The notes: generated by a model not told the origin, from the letters alone. A stretch of DNA of 64,000 nt from Simkaniaceae bacterium (GCA_022763045.1 JALEGI010000012.1:1-64000); one strand, 5' to 3'; counted from the first letter of the stretch, positions 17,713 to 28,221 are shown. Program-made: numbers and translations.

Positions 17713-18020
17713 GACATGTTGCCTTCGACGAAGGCCTTCAGAGCATTTGCGTCGCGAAGACCGACAATACGGCCCACTTCTGCCCCATCTTTGAGCATTA
17801 ACATCGTTGGAATTGAGGTCACTTGAAATTTCTTTGCCGTCTCCTGACAAGCATCGACATCGACCTTGTAAAAGCCGACCTTTCCCTCAAAATGCTTAGA
17901 AGCCTCTTCAACTGCAGGGGCTAGCATGCGACAAGGACCACACCACTGGGCGTGAAAATCGATAAAGACAAATCCGCTGCCTGTTTTCTCTTGAAAATTT
18001 GAATCTAAAAGCTCTTCCAT
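17709..18020 (-). CDS. trxA: Thioredoxin
   Basis: This is a 103-residue thioredoxin with the active site WCGPC (in DFHAQWCGPCRM), followed by the cis-Pro segment TSIPTMLMLKDG. It is a general cytosolic disulfide reductase. It matches CT539, the end of the collinear block; in C. trachomatis CT538 follows directly, whereas here the CT538-like gene is about 32 kb away at 49843. Confidence 0.96.
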   Translation of the reverse strand: MEELLDSNFQEKTGSGFVFIDFHAQWCGPCRMLAPAVEEASKHFEGKVGFYKVDVDACQETAKKFQVTSIPTMLMLKDGAEVGRIVGLRDANALKAFVEGNMS

Positions 18021-18069
18021 ATTTCACCTTTTTTTGATAATTGTACACCAGACGGAGATAAGAAACAAT

Positions 18070-18978
18070 ATGGCTAGACTTGGTATCGACATAGGGGGCA
18101 CGAAAATCTCCATATCAGTGGGGGAGGACTCTGGGGCAATTCTGACACGGGAGCGTATCCCCACCCTCGCTGATGAGGGCCCAGAGCAAGCACTTAAGCG
18201 GCTACTGACCATTGCCAAAAAATACATTGCTGAATACGACATTGAATCGATCGGCATCTCGTCGCCAGGGCCGATCTCCTACACAGAAGGTAAAATGCTC
18301 GCTCTACCCAACCTACCCAAATGGGAGGGGATCAGCCTACGCGACCATATTGAATTAGAGCTCAATAAACCCTGCGAAATGAATAACGATGGCAACGCCT
18401 GCGCCTTGGCCGAATACACCTTTGGCCCCTACCGCGGCTGTCCCAACCTTATCTATCTCACCGCAAGCACCGGCATGGGAGGTGGAATCATTGCAAATGG
18501 AGAGTTGCTACAAGGGATTACCGACACCGCTGGTGAAGTGGGGCATATGGTGCTCGACATCAATGGGCCCGAGTGCCCGTGCGGCAATCGAGGCTGCTTT
18601 GAAGCCTACTGCGGAGGAGGCCCACTTGCAAAGCGCCTCTCCAAAGAACTCAATAAGCCCATGACCATGGAAGATCTCATCGAAGCCGCACAAAAAAATG
18701 ACCCCTATGCACTCAATCAATGGGAGCAATATTGCGAAAGACTCGCACAGGGAATCGGCACCCTACTAATGATTTGCAACCCGGAAGTTATCATCCTCGG
18801 CACCATTGCCATGCATGCTAAAGACTTTCTTCTAGAGCCTGTGCGTCAAGCGCTACCGAAATACACCTGGAGCTACCCCCTGGAAGCGGTTGAAATTGTC
18901 GCCTCAACGCTCGAGCATGTCGGCGATCTCAGCGCCCTCGCTTTGTCACTAGAAGCGTTGCCGTCCCCTCAATCGTGA
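18070..18978 (+). CDS. ROK-family sugar kinase (glucokinase-like)
   Basis: From the ATG at 18070 the 302-residue protein begins LGIDIGGTKIS, the phosphate-binding motif. It has the ROK signature TASTGMGGGIIANGEL (about 140-155) and the zinc site GHMVLD followed by CPCGNRGCFEAYCGG. ROK kinases of this form phosphorylate glucose, N-acetylmannosamine or related hexoses with ATP; glucokinase is likeliest given the neighbouring symporters and manA. There is no N-terminal HTH, so it is a kinase and not a repressor. Its 3' end overlaps manA tail to tail by 50 bases. Chlamydiaceae lack a hexokinase. Confidence 0.85.
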   Translation: MARLGIDIGGTKISISVGEDSGAILTRERIPTLADEGPEQALKRLLTIAKKYIAEYDIESIGISSPGPISYTEGKMLALPNLPKWEGISLRDHIELELNKPCEMNNDGNACALAEYTFGPYRGCPNLIYLTASTGMGGGIIANGELLQGITDTAGEVGHMVLDINGPECPCGNRGCFEAYCGGGPLAKRLSKELNKPMTMEDLIEAAQKNDPYALNQWEQYCERLAQGIGTLLMICNPEVIILGTIAMHAKDFLLEPVRQALPKYTWSYPLEAVEIVASTLEHVGDLSALALSLEALPSPQS

Positions 18979-19867
18979 ACTCCCCCGCACACGCCGGAAT
19001 CAAAACGCTTTGCCCCAACTTCAAGTCAACCGCCTCATTCAGTGTCACACGACACTCCCCTTTTTGGATAAAAAGCGTCACATACGAATTTTCTGGCTTT
19101 ACCGAGAGCGGTTTTTCCAAAATTGTCCATTTTTCAACAACAAAACGGGGATTTTCCACAATCAGCTCGCGCCCCTCTCCAATCTCTTTAAGCGCCACCT
19201 TTTCAGGATGCGAATCGACATCGACACTCTGCAGCGCCTCCTTGCGGTGCAGCTCGCGCGGCTTGCCATCTGCGTCGAGTCTCCCCCAGTCCCAAACGCG
19301 ATAGGTCGTATTCGAATTTTGCTGCACTTCAAAAATCATGCACCCCTTGCCAATCGCATGGATCGTGCCTGCAGGAATAAAGTAGACGTCTCCTGGCTCT
19401 ACAGAGAGGCGATTGAGAATGAGCTCCACCTCATTGGCATTCAAGGTCGTCTCAAAAGACTCCTTAGTAATTCCCGAGTGCAGCCCCACATAGAGCGCGG
19501 CCCCCTCATCAGCATCGAGCACAATCCACATCTCCGTCTTCGGTTCGCTGCCAAGCTCGCGCGCGGTCTTCTCATCGGGATGGACCTGAACGCTGAGCGA
19601 GCGCGCCGCATCGATAACCTTGATCAAAACTGGAAACTGGCTACACTCCTCACCCACCAGATCAACACTGAACTCCTGCACCAGATCGTGAAGTGATCTG
19701 CCTGCATAGGAGCCATTTTCAACCACACACATGCCGTCCTCACGATCGGAGATCTCCCACGATTCGGCGCATGTATCGACCTGCCGGCCGTAGATTGAAG
19801 AGAGGCGATTGCCCCCCCAAAGGTAGTGTTTATACGCAGGCTTGAGTTTGATAGGGTATGCATCCAT
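18929..19867 (-). CDS. manA: Mannose-6-phosphate isomerase, class I
   Basis: From the ATG at 19867 the 312-residue enzyme has the short (Bacillus-type) class I form. Motifs are YKHYLWGG at the N-terminus, the metal ligands in QVHPDEKTAR, TEMW and YFIPAGTIHAIGKG, and EVQQNSNTTYRVWDWGR near the C-terminal third. It interconverts mannose-6-phosphate and fructose-6-phosphate, feeding mannose to glycolysis or supplying mannose for nucleotide sugars. It is probably co-transcribed with the 56-residue membrane protein 24 bases upstream. Confidence 0.93.
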   Translation of the reverse strand: MDAYPIKLKPAYKHYLWGGNRLSSIYGRQVDTCAESWEISDREDGMCVVENGSYAGRSLHDLVQEFSVDLVGEECSQFPVLIKVIDAARSLSVQVHPDEKTARELGSEPKTEMWIVLDADEGAALYVGLHSGITKESFETTLNANEVELILNRLSVEPGDVYFIPAGTIHAIGKGCMIFEVQQNSNTTYRVWDWGRLDADGKPRELHRKEALQSVDVDSHPEKVALKEIGEGRELIVENPRFVVEKWTILEKPLSVKPENSYVTLFIQKGECRVTLNEAVDLKLGQSVLIPACAGEFTIEGTATLLVTKRGR

Positions 19868-19891
19868 AACCAACCCTATACACAAAGCGCA

Positions 19892-20062
19892 TTATCTGAG
19901 AAACCCCTTTGCAACCCCAACAATAAATGGAGCAAGCTGTATCAAGAAAACGACGAGAAATACCCCAGCAGAAAACCCGTTAAGACCACGATTGTCTCCC
20001 TTTCTCCACAACTTAAAAAGAAAATAGAGAAAACATAGAAAGGTAAAAACTAAATAAACCAT
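19892..20062 (-). CDS. Small two-span membrane protein
   Basis: This 56-residue ORF has an excellent Shine-Dalgarno sequence (GGAGGAG ending 6 bases before ATG 20062). Residues 1-17 and about 32-50 are hydrophobic segments separated by a charged loop (KLWRKGDNRG) with positive residues. I recognise no family. The arrangement with manA suggests one operon, and the divergent neighbour is a sugar symporter. Confidence 0.7.
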   Translation of the reverse strand: MVYLVFTFLCFLYFLFKLWRKGDNRGLNGFSAGVFLVVFLIQLAPFIVGVAKGFLR

Positions 20063-20130
20063 ATTTCACTCCTCCGTAGAATTTTACGCTTCCAAGCAAA
20101 TTTAGAAAACCCATTTCCCAATATATGACA

Positions 20131-20151
20131 CTTGTAAAGCCGCTTTACAAG
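20131..20151. repeat. 21-bp palindrome containing TGTAAAGCCGCTTTACA
   Basis: CTTG/CAAG extends the exact 17-bp core (20133-20149). It lies between the divergent 56-residue gene and the first sugar symporter, on the promoter side of both, about 75 bases before the symporter ATG. Confidence 0.85.
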
Positions 20152-20226
20152 CGGTATCTACCTGGAAAGAAGTTGAGTTTAATTGGGCAATCGACCATGT
20201 AGAAGTTAGATACAAGTGAGTCTGCT

Positions 20227-21594
20227 ATGGCAAATGAATCAGCGCGTCAGCGCGTAAAACTCTTTGTGGTTTGCGCAATGGCCGGCCTTTCAGGATTACT
20301 GTTTGGCTACGACACCGGTGTGATTTCTGGTGCAATCCTCTTCATTAAACAAGAGTACACACTCACGACGGGCATCGAAGAGCTCATCGTTGCGATGGTT
20401 GCGCTAGGCGCGGTCTTTGGTTCGATCACGGGAGGCCCCTCATCGGACAAGTTTGGGCGTAAAAAGGTGGTGCTCTTTTCTGCTGCGATGTTTGTGGTGA
20501 GTGCGCTTGGACTGGCACTTGCCCCAAGCCCGATTGCAATGATCGTTTGGCGCTTTTTCGTCGGCTTTGCCATTGGCGTCTCCTCTGCAACAACTCCCCT
20601 CTACATCTCCGAGCTCGCCCCCTACAATTTGCGCGGCTCCCTGGTAACTCTATTGCAGCTTTTCATCACAATTGGGATTTTGCTCGCTTACCTTGCAGGG
20701 CTTGCCTTTGCTAGCTTCTCTGGGTGGCGATGGATGTTTGCATTAGCGTCAATTCCGGCAGCGCTTCAATTCTTTGTAATGCTCTTTTTCCCCGAATCAC
20801 CGCGGTGGCTTGCCATGACTGGTCACCAGAGAAAAGCGACTGAGATTTTAGAGCGCTACCGAGGAACTCGCAACGATGCCGAACTTGAGATCGACTATAT
20901 CATTAAGCGTGTTGCAGAAACTCAGCCAACTTGGCGCGAGCTTTTCAATCGACGCTTTCGCCCTGCTCTACTTGCAGGGGTTGGGGTGACTATAATTCAG
21001 CAGCTCGTTGGGATTAATACCGTGATTTACTACGCCCCCACCATTTTCAAACTTGCAGGGTTTGCCTCCGACAAGGCGGCGATTGTCGCAACAACCTGGG
21101 TCGGTATTGTCAATGTACTTGCAACCTTTATTGCTCTGTTTTTCTTCGATCGCCTTGGTCGAAAGCCGCTCCTATTAATTGGCCTTGGCGGAATGATTGT
21201 GGCCCTCGGCGTTCTTGGCTTTGGCTTTCTCCCGATCATCCAAACGGCAGATTTTGATACAATGGGCTACATCTCGATTGCCTCGATCATTTTCTACATC
21301 GCCTGCTTTGCCTTTTCCCTTGGGCCAGGCGCTTGGCTGATTAACTCGGAGATCTACCCCGCAAAAATTCGCGGTAAAGCAATGGGATTATCAACTTGCG
21401 CGAATTGGGTTTTCAACTTTATCGTCACCTCAACTTTCCTCAATCTCATCAATTTTGTTGGGAAATCGGGCGCCTTTTGGACCTACGGGATCATCGGCGT
21501 TTTGGGAATCTTTTTTGTGACGCAATTTGTCCCAGAAACAAATAATAAGACCCTTGAAGAAATTGAGGGGTACTGGAAAGGAAATAACTACTAA
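20227..21594 (+). CDS. MFS sugar:proton symporter, first of a tandem pair
   Basis: The 455-residue protein has 12 membrane segments and the sugar-porter signatures: LLFGYDTGVISGAILF in helix 1, DKFGRKKVVL, the PESPRWL signature before the central loop, QQLVGINTVIYYAP in helix 7, and DRLGRKPLLL, ending PETNNKTLEEIE. This matches the XylE/AraE/GalP family, which imports hexoses or pentoses with protons; the exact sugar cannot be read from sequence. It overlaps the next gene by one base (TAATG) and is highly similar to it, so a tandem duplication is clear. Confidence 0.9.
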   Translation: MANESARQRVKLFVVCAMAGLSGLLFGYDTGVISGAILFIKQEYTLTTGIEELIVAMVALGAVFGSITGGPSSDKFGRKKVVLFSAAMFVVSALGLALAPSPIAMIVWRFFVGFAIGVSSATTPLYISELAPYNLRGSLVTLLQLFITIGILLAYLAGLAFASFSGWRWMFALASIPAALQFFVMLFFPESPRWLAMTGHQRKATEILERYRGTRNDAELEIDYIIKRVAETQPTWRELFNRRFRPALLAGVGVTIIQQLVGINTVIYYAPTIFKLAGFASDKAAIVATTWVGIVNVLATFIALFFFDRLGRKPLLLIGLGGMIVALGVLGFGFLPIIQTADFDTMGYISIASIIFYIACFAFSLGPGAWLINSEIYPAKIRGKAMGLSTCANWVFNFIVTSTFLNLINFVGKSGAFWTYGIIGVLGIFFVTQFVPETNNKTLEEIEGYWKGNNY

Positions 21595-22952
21595 TGTCAA
21601 AAGAATCGACTCCCAGACGCTTTAAGTTATTCATCATTTGCTCGATGGCAGCCATTTCGGGTCTCCTTTTTGGCTACGATACCGGGGTAATTTCAGGCGC
21701 GATTCTATTTATTCGCCAAGAGTTTCACCTCACAACACTTGTTGAAGAGCTGATCATCTCAATGGTCTCATTAGGAGCAATGCTCGGCGCAATAACCGGC
21801 GGCCCAATCTCCGATCGCGTGGGACGCAAAGTCGTTGTTCTAGGATCGGCGGCTATTTTTGTTGTCAGCGCCATTTGCCTATCCCTTGCACCCAACCCAA
21901 CTACCATTATCGTTTGGCGCTTCATTGTCGGCTATGCCATCGGAGTCTCCTCCACAACAGCTCCCCTCTACATCTCTGAGCTTGCCCCCTACACCCTACG
22001 TGGCTCCCTCGTCACCCTTCAGCAGCTCTTTATCACCATTGGCATCCTCATCGCCTATATCGCCGGACTGCTGCTCGCTAAATTTGCCGGCTGGCGCGAA
22101 ATGTTTGCCCTCGCCGCCATTCCAGCCGCGCTGCAATTCTTCGTCATGCTCTTTTTCCCCGAAAGCCCCCGCTGGCTCACCATCCGCGGCTATGAGGCGC
22201 GCGCAAAAGACATCCTCGAGCGCTACCGCGGCTCCCGTGAAGATGCCGAAAAAGAGGTCGATTTTATCGTCTCCAAAATGAAAAGCGTTGAGCCCTCCTG
22301 GCGTGAGCTCTTCTCCTCCCGCTTTGGCCCCGCCCTTCTCGCAGGAGTCGGCCTCACCGTCATTCAACAAGTCACCGGGATCAACACCGTTATCTACTAC
22401 GCACCGACCATCTTCAAGCTCGCCGGCTTTGCCTCTGACAAAGCAGCCATCCTCGCCACAACCTGGGTCGGCGTCGTCAATGTGCTTGCTACCTTTATCG
22501 CCGTCTTCTTCTTCGACAAAATAGGCCGCAAACCGCTCCTTGTCATCGGTCTCGGAGGTATGGTCGTCGCCCTTGGCGTTCTCGGCGCTGGCTTCCTACC
22601 GATCTTTGCCTCCCCCGCCTTTGAAACTGCCGCGCACATCTCAATTGCCTCGATGATTTTCTATGTCGCCTGCTTTGCTTTCTCGCTCGGACCGGGCGGC
22701 TGGCTAATTAACTCGGAGATCTACCCCACACAAATTCGCGGTAAGGCGATGGGCTTTGCGACCTGCGCGAATTGGATCACCAATTTCATCGTGACAGCAA
22801 CCTTCCTCAACCTCATCAATCTACTTGGGAAGGCGGGAACATTCTGGCTCTATGGAATTTTGGGAGTATTCGGAATCGTCTTTATCCTCAGAAGGATTCC
22901 CGAAACGAACAATAAGACCCTTGAAGAGATCCAAGACTACTGGAACAACTAG
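21594..22952 (+). CDS. MFS sugar:proton symporter, second of a tandem pair
   Basis: The 452-residue paralog of the preceding gene carries the same family signatures (LLFGYDTGVISGAILF, PESPRWL, QQVTGINTVIYYAP, PETNNKTLEEIQ). The central stretch (about 21960-22600) uses C-ending codons much more heavily than its neighbours, which may reflect recent transfer or conversion. The two paralogs may differ in substrate or affinity. Its stop overlaps the stop of the convergent gene at 22949. Confidence 0.9.
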   Translation: MSKESTPRRFKLFIICSMAAISGLLFGYDTGVISGAILFIRQEFHLTTLVEELIISMVSLGAMLGAITGGPISDRVGRKVVVLGSAAIFVVSAICLSLAPNPTTIIVWRFIVGYAIGVSSTTAPLYISELAPYTLRGSLVTLQQLFITIGILIAYIAGLLLAKFAGWREMFALAAIPAALQFFVMLFFPESPRWLTIRGYEARAKDILERYRGSREDAEKEVDFIVSKMKSVEPSWRELFSSRFGPALLAGVGLTVIQQVTGINTVIYYAPTIFKLAGFASDKAAILATTWVGVVNVLATFIAVFFFDKIGRKPLLVIGLGGMVVALGVLGAGFLPIFASPAFETAAHISIASMIFYVACFAFSLGPGGWLINSEIYPTQIRGKAMGFATCANWITNFIVTATFLNLINLLGKAGTFWLYGILGVFGIVFILRRIPETNNKTLEEIQDYWNN

Positions 22953-23893
22953 GTAGAAATCTCGCCCAAAGCTGCCTGAATATTTTCGATTGCAAGCTCA
23001 AAATGGCCGATTAACAAATGGGTGCCCTCAGTCAAAGCAGCCCAGCCTAAACACGAATGACGAAAATGTCCTGGCACAGATTCTTCTGAAGGCATAGTCC
23101 TTCTATACAACTCCATAAACTCGGCCTTTTCTTCTGCAACCTCTCCTACGGTTCCAGATCTCATGCTTCCCGAAACTTCAGTTAGTGTAGGCGCAGAAGC
23201 AGATGGGAGAGTAGATGCCATCAGTTTTTCAGCAATTTCCAACTGGCGTACAAAAGCTTCGTGAGCTCCATTATCACCTTTTTCTAAAAGCTCTATAAGA
23301 ACAGGCTCGGCTAAATCACCATCTTTCAAGCGATAAGCTTCTGTACTAACTGCATTTACAGATAGCCTTACGGAAAGAACATTCCAATGTGTTGATAGAA
23401 ACGTTGGAATTCCTGGAACTTTAGATAAATCAGTGATAGCGTGCAAATTTTTATTTATTGAGTCAGCAAATGTTAAAAATTTTTCTTGGACTGTTTTTGT
23501 CTTATCCTCTATTTCAGCCGCTAAGGCGTCTGCACTTGCCATCGCTTCACACCCCTTAGCCGTATCTTTGACTTCAAAATATTGTTGAATTGCTAAAACA
23601 TGTGCCTTATACGCCTGAACTAGGAGACCTTGCAGCTCACGGCAAATTCCAACAGATTCTTTCAATATGTCATGAAACGTATTCATTTCTGAAAGGACTT
23701 CTGCCTCTTTTCCACTCGTGACTTCTTCAGAGAGAATTTTTTTCAATGATGGCCCAAGATCTAAATACTTATCAATTTTAGCCAGTTCATCAAACATTTC
23801 TCTTCCGTGGGCGAAAACGTCTCCATCTGTAATGGGAGCACGTGGAGGGGCTAAAGCACAAAAATTAGCTGCTGAAATGACCTCTGCACTCAT
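22949..23893 (-). CDS. Hypothetical helical protein
   Basis: From the ATG at 23893 (AGAGG upstream) the 314-residue protein is nearly all helical and acidic, with no signal peptide or membrane segment. A Ser/Ala/Pro-rich linker (about 230-265, LPSASAPTLTEVSG) divides it. I recognise no family. The composition would suit a secreted host-interacting protein, but no secretion signal can be identified by eye. It separates the symporters from the phospholipid genes. Confidence 0.55.
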   Translation of the reverse strand: MSAEVISAANFCALAPPRAPITDGDVFAHGREMFDELAKIDKYLDLGPSLKKILSEEVTSGKEAEVLSEMNTFHDILKESVGICRELQGLLVQAYKAHVLAIQQYFEVKDTAKGCEAMASADALAAEIEDKTKTVQEKFLTFADSINKNLHAITDLSKVPGIPTFLSTHWNVLSVRLSVNAVSTEAYRLKDGDLAEPVLIELLEKGDNGAHEAFVRQLEIAEKLMASTLPSASAPTLTEVSGSMRSGTVGEVAEEKAEFMELYRRTMPSEESVPGHFRHSCLGWAALTEGTHLLIGHFELAIENIQAALGEIST

Positions 23894-23964
23894 AAAAACC
23901 TCTTTATTTTGCATGAAGTATATCAAACAGCTATATTTGAAGATATAATGAAGATTTGTTGAGG

Positions 23965-24621
23965 TTAGGGAGGGGTGCCGGCCCCGCCATCTTTGAGCCA
24001 CTTGTGGAGATTTTCCAGTGAGACCGTTATTGTATCAACCAGTGCACGTTGCGCCTCTCTCTCAGGCAAGTGCGAAAACTCCTCCCAGTAAATCGGCGAT
24101 CCAAAAACGACGGTGAGTTTGCCCCCAGGTTTAGGAAAGCGCATCTTCCGGCTATATTGCTCGAATGCCCCATCAATGTAGATGGGAATCACAGTTGATT
24201 GAGTACGCGAAACAATCACAGAGACTCCACGCTTGAGAGGGCTAAGCCTTCCCTTGACTGAACGGGTTCCCTCTGGAAAGAGAATTAGTTTTTTTCCGCT
24301 GTTCACCACATCTTCTGAAATTTTAAAGACATTGAGATCGCGCACGGTTCCACTGATGGGGTGAGCATTGAGTTTGCGTATCGCCCAGCCAATGAAGGGC
24401 ACTTTGAAAAGCGACTCCTTGGCTAGGAAATTGACCATTTCTGGTGCGGCTACGGCGATGAGGGGGGGATCATAGTAAGAGGTGTGGTTGGCTGCAAGCA
24501 CAGCACCACCTTCAATGTAGTTTTCCAGCCCGTAAATGCGAACGCGATGGAAGAGGCGAAAGTAGGCGCCTGCAAGAATCTGAAATGCTTTGTAAAAGGC
24601 TGTTGGGCGCTCAAGTGTCAT
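23965..24621 (-). CDS. plsC: 1-acyl-sn-glycerol-3-phosphate acyltransferase
   Basis: The 218-residue protein has the acyltransferase motif NHTSYYD (HX4D, about 42-48) and FPEGTRS (about 115-121), with the IPIYIDGAF block later. It acylates lysophosphatidic acid to phosphatidic acid, upstream of CdsA in this same cluster. It overlaps cmk by 4 bases. The order plsC-cmk-cdsA-uppS is that of CT453-CT450. Confidence 0.92.
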   Translation of the reverse strand: MTLERPTAFYKAFQILAGAYFRLFHRVRIYGLENYIEGGAVLAANHTSYYDPPLIAVAAPEMVNFLAKESLFKVPFIGWAIRKLNAHPISGTVRDLNVFKISEDVVNSGKKLILFPEGTRSVKGRLSPLKRGVSVIVSRTQSTVIPIYIDGAFEQYSRKMRFPKPGGKLTVVFGSPIYWEEFSHLPEREAQRALVDTITVSLENLHKWLKDGGAGTPP

Positions 24622-25271
24622 TTAACTAGGGAGAGCACTTTTTCAACCACTTCATTTATTGTCATTGAAGTGGTGTCGATCGCAATTGCATCTTCGGCCT
24701 GAATCAGCGGCGAGTGCTCTCGCGTGGTGTCTACTCTATCCCTTTCAATAATCTCTTCTTGGATTTTTGACAAATTGATGTCTTCAACACCCTTGGCTTT
24801 GAGCTCTTCAAAGCGGCGACGCGCCCGCTCTTCGGCTGAGGCAGTTAGAAAGACTTTGAGCTCGGCTTTTGGGAAAACAACGCTACCGATATCGCGCCCC
24901 TCGCAAACAATATTTCCAAGCTCTGCCTCTTTGTGCTGCAGTTTGACGAGAAAATCGCGCACGACTTGGTGGGCGGCGACAATAGAGACAACGCGTGTAA
25001 CGGCGCGGAGACGAATCTCTTTAGTCACCTCATGCCTTCCGACAAAATAGCGTTTGGTATCACCCCGCTTTTCGATGCGCAGCTCAAAACCACTGAGCGC
25101 CTTTTCAAGCTCATCCGAATCCGCAATGGGGACTTGATTTTTGAGCATGTACCAAGTAATTGCGCGGTACATCGCGCCCGTATCGAGGTAGTTAAAGCCG
25201 AGCGCTTTGGCGACGGCTTTGGCGATTGTCGATTTTCCAGTCCCTGCAGGACCATCTATGGTTATGATCAT
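24618..25271 (-). CDS. cmk: Cytidylate kinase
   Basis: The 217-residue kinase has the P-loop DGPAGTGKSTIAKAVA at its N-terminus, GFNYLDTGAMYRA for substrate binding, VCEGRDIGSVVFP in the middle and an R-rich lid (ASAEERARRRFEEL). It phosphorylates CMP and dCMP to the diphosphates. It overlaps both neighbours by 4 bases, so it is part of one operon with plsC and cdsA. Confidence 0.95.
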   Translation of the reverse strand: MIITIDGPAGTGKSTIAKAVAKALGFNYLDTGAMYRAITWYMLKNQVPIADSDELEKALSGFELRIEKRGDTKRYFVGRHEVTKEIRLRAVTRVVSIVAAHQVVRDFLVKLQHKEAELGNIVCEGRDIGSVVFPKAELKVFLTASAEERARRRFEELKAKGVEDINLSKIQEEIIERDRVDTTREHSPLIQAEDAIAIDTTSMTINEVVEKVLSLVK

Positions 25272-26119
25272 AGCACTTTCATAAAGAGGTAGAGTATTGG
25301 TGCCGTAAATAATAACGAATCGAGTAAATCTAGAACACCCCCAATTCCAGGAATATCGTTACTATCTTTGACATGGGCATCGCGCTTCATAAGCGATTCT
25401 GCCAAGTCGCCGACCTGACCTAGGACTCCTAAAACGCTACCAAAGACAAGCGCCTCGACCCAATCGAGATTGAAATAGGCGTCGGGAACGGTGGTAGCAA
25501 ACCAATAGAAGAGCAAGCTCGCAAGAATAGCGCAGATGAATCCTCCCAAGGCACCGGCAATTGTTTTACCAGGACTCAAATCGGGGGCCAGCTTGTGCGA
25601 GCCAAGAGAGCGGCCAATAAGGTAGGCGCCTATGTCGGTGATTTTTGTCACAACGATTAGATAGGCGAGCCAAAGGCGCCCATCTTGGGTTGAATAGGGA
25701 TAGAGAATTTTCAACATCAAGCCAATGGGAATGACAACGTAAATGAAACCAAAAAAGCAGGTCGAGATGTGAACAATGGCATTTTCAATTTTATTGAAGT
25801 AGTACATGAAAATGACAAAGGCGAAAATAATGAAGATAACGCCGGCTGCAAAATAAAGCTCGCGATCAAAAAGTGAGACGTAGAGCGAGATGATCCAAAT
25901 AACGGCCCCTACGGCCATAATCAACCAGGGGAGGTGGATATTTTTTTGCTTAAGCAAAAATGCATACTCGCGAATGCCAAGAACACTTAAAATCGCTGCG
26001 ACACAACCTAAGATGATTTGCCCAGCAAAACTTTGAGAGTAAAAGATCAATCCCGTAATCAAGACAAGGGAGATAACTGTCGAAAGAAAGCGACTCTTAA
26101 TGTCGACAAAAAATTTCAT
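25268..26119 (-). CDS. cdsA: Phosphatidate cytidylyltransferase
   Basis: The 283-residue membrane enzyme has about 8 hydrophobic segments. The C-terminal signature is complete: KITDIGAYLIGRSLGSHKLAPDLSPGKTIAG, then VLGQVGDLAESLMKRDAHVKDSNDIPGIGGVLDLLDSL in shorter recognisable pieces. It makes CDP-diacylglycerol from phosphatidic acid and CTP at the inner membrane. It overlaps cmk and lies 5 bases after uppS. Confidence 0.94.
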   Translation of the reverse strand: MKFFVDIKSRFLSTVISLVLITGLIFYSQSFAGQIILGCVAAILSVLGIREYAFLLKQKNIHLPWLIMAVGAVIWIISLYVSLFDRELYFAAGVIFIIFAFVIFMYYFNKIENAIVHISTCFFGFIYVVIPIGLMLKILYPYSTQDGRLWLAYLIVVTKITDIGAYLIGRSLGSHKLAPDLSPGKTIAGALGGFICAILASLLFYWFATTVPDAYFNLDWVEALVFGSVLGVLGQVGDLAESLMKRDAHVKDSNDIPGIGGVLDLLDSLLFTAPILYLFMKVL

Positions 26120-26124
26120 GTGAT

Positions 26125-26862
26125 TTAGGTCCCCCAGCGTCGTTTGCGTTTCTGAAAGTCTAAAATAGCTTTGATTAAATCCTGTGGACCAAACTCAGGC
26201 CACAGCGTATCTGTAATGTATACCTCAGAATAAGATAGCTGCCAAAGCAAAAAATTACTAAGACGTTTTTCACCACTGGTGCGAATTAAGACGTCAGGGT
26301 CGGGCCACTTTGAGGTATCTAAAAGCTCTGTAATAACGTCTTCTGTGAATTCTTCGCGCTTGAGCGCGCCCGATTCAATGAGATCAAGCGCCTTGAGAGT
26401 TGCTCGGCGAATTTCATCGCGCGCTCCATAGTTCAACGCTAATATAAGATCGATCGATGTTCCCTCTTTTGTGGCCTCTTTCACCTCATGAATCAAATTG
26501 ATTAGAGAATCGGGAAAAGCTGAGATATCACCTATTGTATGAAGCTGCACCCCCTCATCAATCATCTCTTGCTTTTTTTCTCGCAAAAATTTGTGGAAAA
26601 TTTCAATGAGGGCATTCACCTCCCATTTTGGGCGATTCCAATTCTCGGTTGAAAAGGCGTAGCAAGTCATGACTTGCACTCCCACCTCTTTGCACGCGCG
26701 GACCATATTATTTAGGGTTTCAACTCCCTGTGAGTGCCCCGCTGGAATAGAAAAAAGGTTCCGTTTGGCCCAACGGCGGTTACCATCCATGATAAAGGCG
26801 ACGTGCCGGGGAACCTGCTTGAGATTTACAGGTTTTAGCTCTTTTTCTGTAAAAACTGCCAT
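26125..26862 (-). CDS. uppS: Undecaprenyl diphosphate synthase
   Basis: The 245-residue cis-prenyltransferase has HVAFIMDGNRRWAKR with the catalytic Asp, TCYAFSTENWNRP, LALNYGARDEI and DVLIRTSGEKRLSNFLLWQLSYSEVY (recognised in parts). It makes the C55 lipid carrier for peptidoglycan. Its ATG directly follows the purA stop (TAAATG). It matches CT450. Confidence 0.95.
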   Translation of the reverse strand: MAVFTEKELKPVNLKQVPRHVAFIMDGNRRWAKRNLFSIPAGHSQGVETLNNMVRACKEVGVQVMTCYAFSTENWNRPKWEVNALIEIFHKFLREKKQEMIDEGVQLHTIGDISAFPDSLINLIHEVKEATKEGTSIDLILALNYGARDEIRRATLKALDLIESGALKREEFTEDVITELLDTSKWPDPDVLIRTSGEKRLSNFLLWQLSYSEVYITDTLWPEFGPQDLIKAILDFQKRKRRWGT

Positions 26863-27990
<1,128 letters not shown>

Positions 27991-28053
27991 CTAACATCCC
28001 GGATTTTGAATTTTTCGATTGTGACACACATCGAAATTCTCTTCAAATTGATG

Positions 28054-28074
28054 CTTGTAAAGCGGCTTTACAAG
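28054..28074. repeat. 21-bp palindrome between purA and secDF
   Basis: CTTGTAAAGCGGCTTTACAAG lies 66 bases before the purA ATG on one side and about 185 bases before secDF on the other. The rest of the 271-base gap is A/T-rich with no ORF. Confidence 0.85.
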
Positions 28075-28221
28075 CCATTTTGAGATGATATAAGTAAATT
28101 TACACATAGTTTTTATTCATAACTATAAAACGAATTTAGATTGTTTTTATTAATATTATTTTTCGTTTAATTTTACTATTAATATTCTCAAGAATCTTGT
28201 AGACGAAATCGGACGTTAAAG

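Noticed and set aside
19010-19696. 228-residue ORF on the plus strand
   Set aside because: It lies wholly antisense to manA, whose motifs are clear; there is no start signal or recognisable domain.
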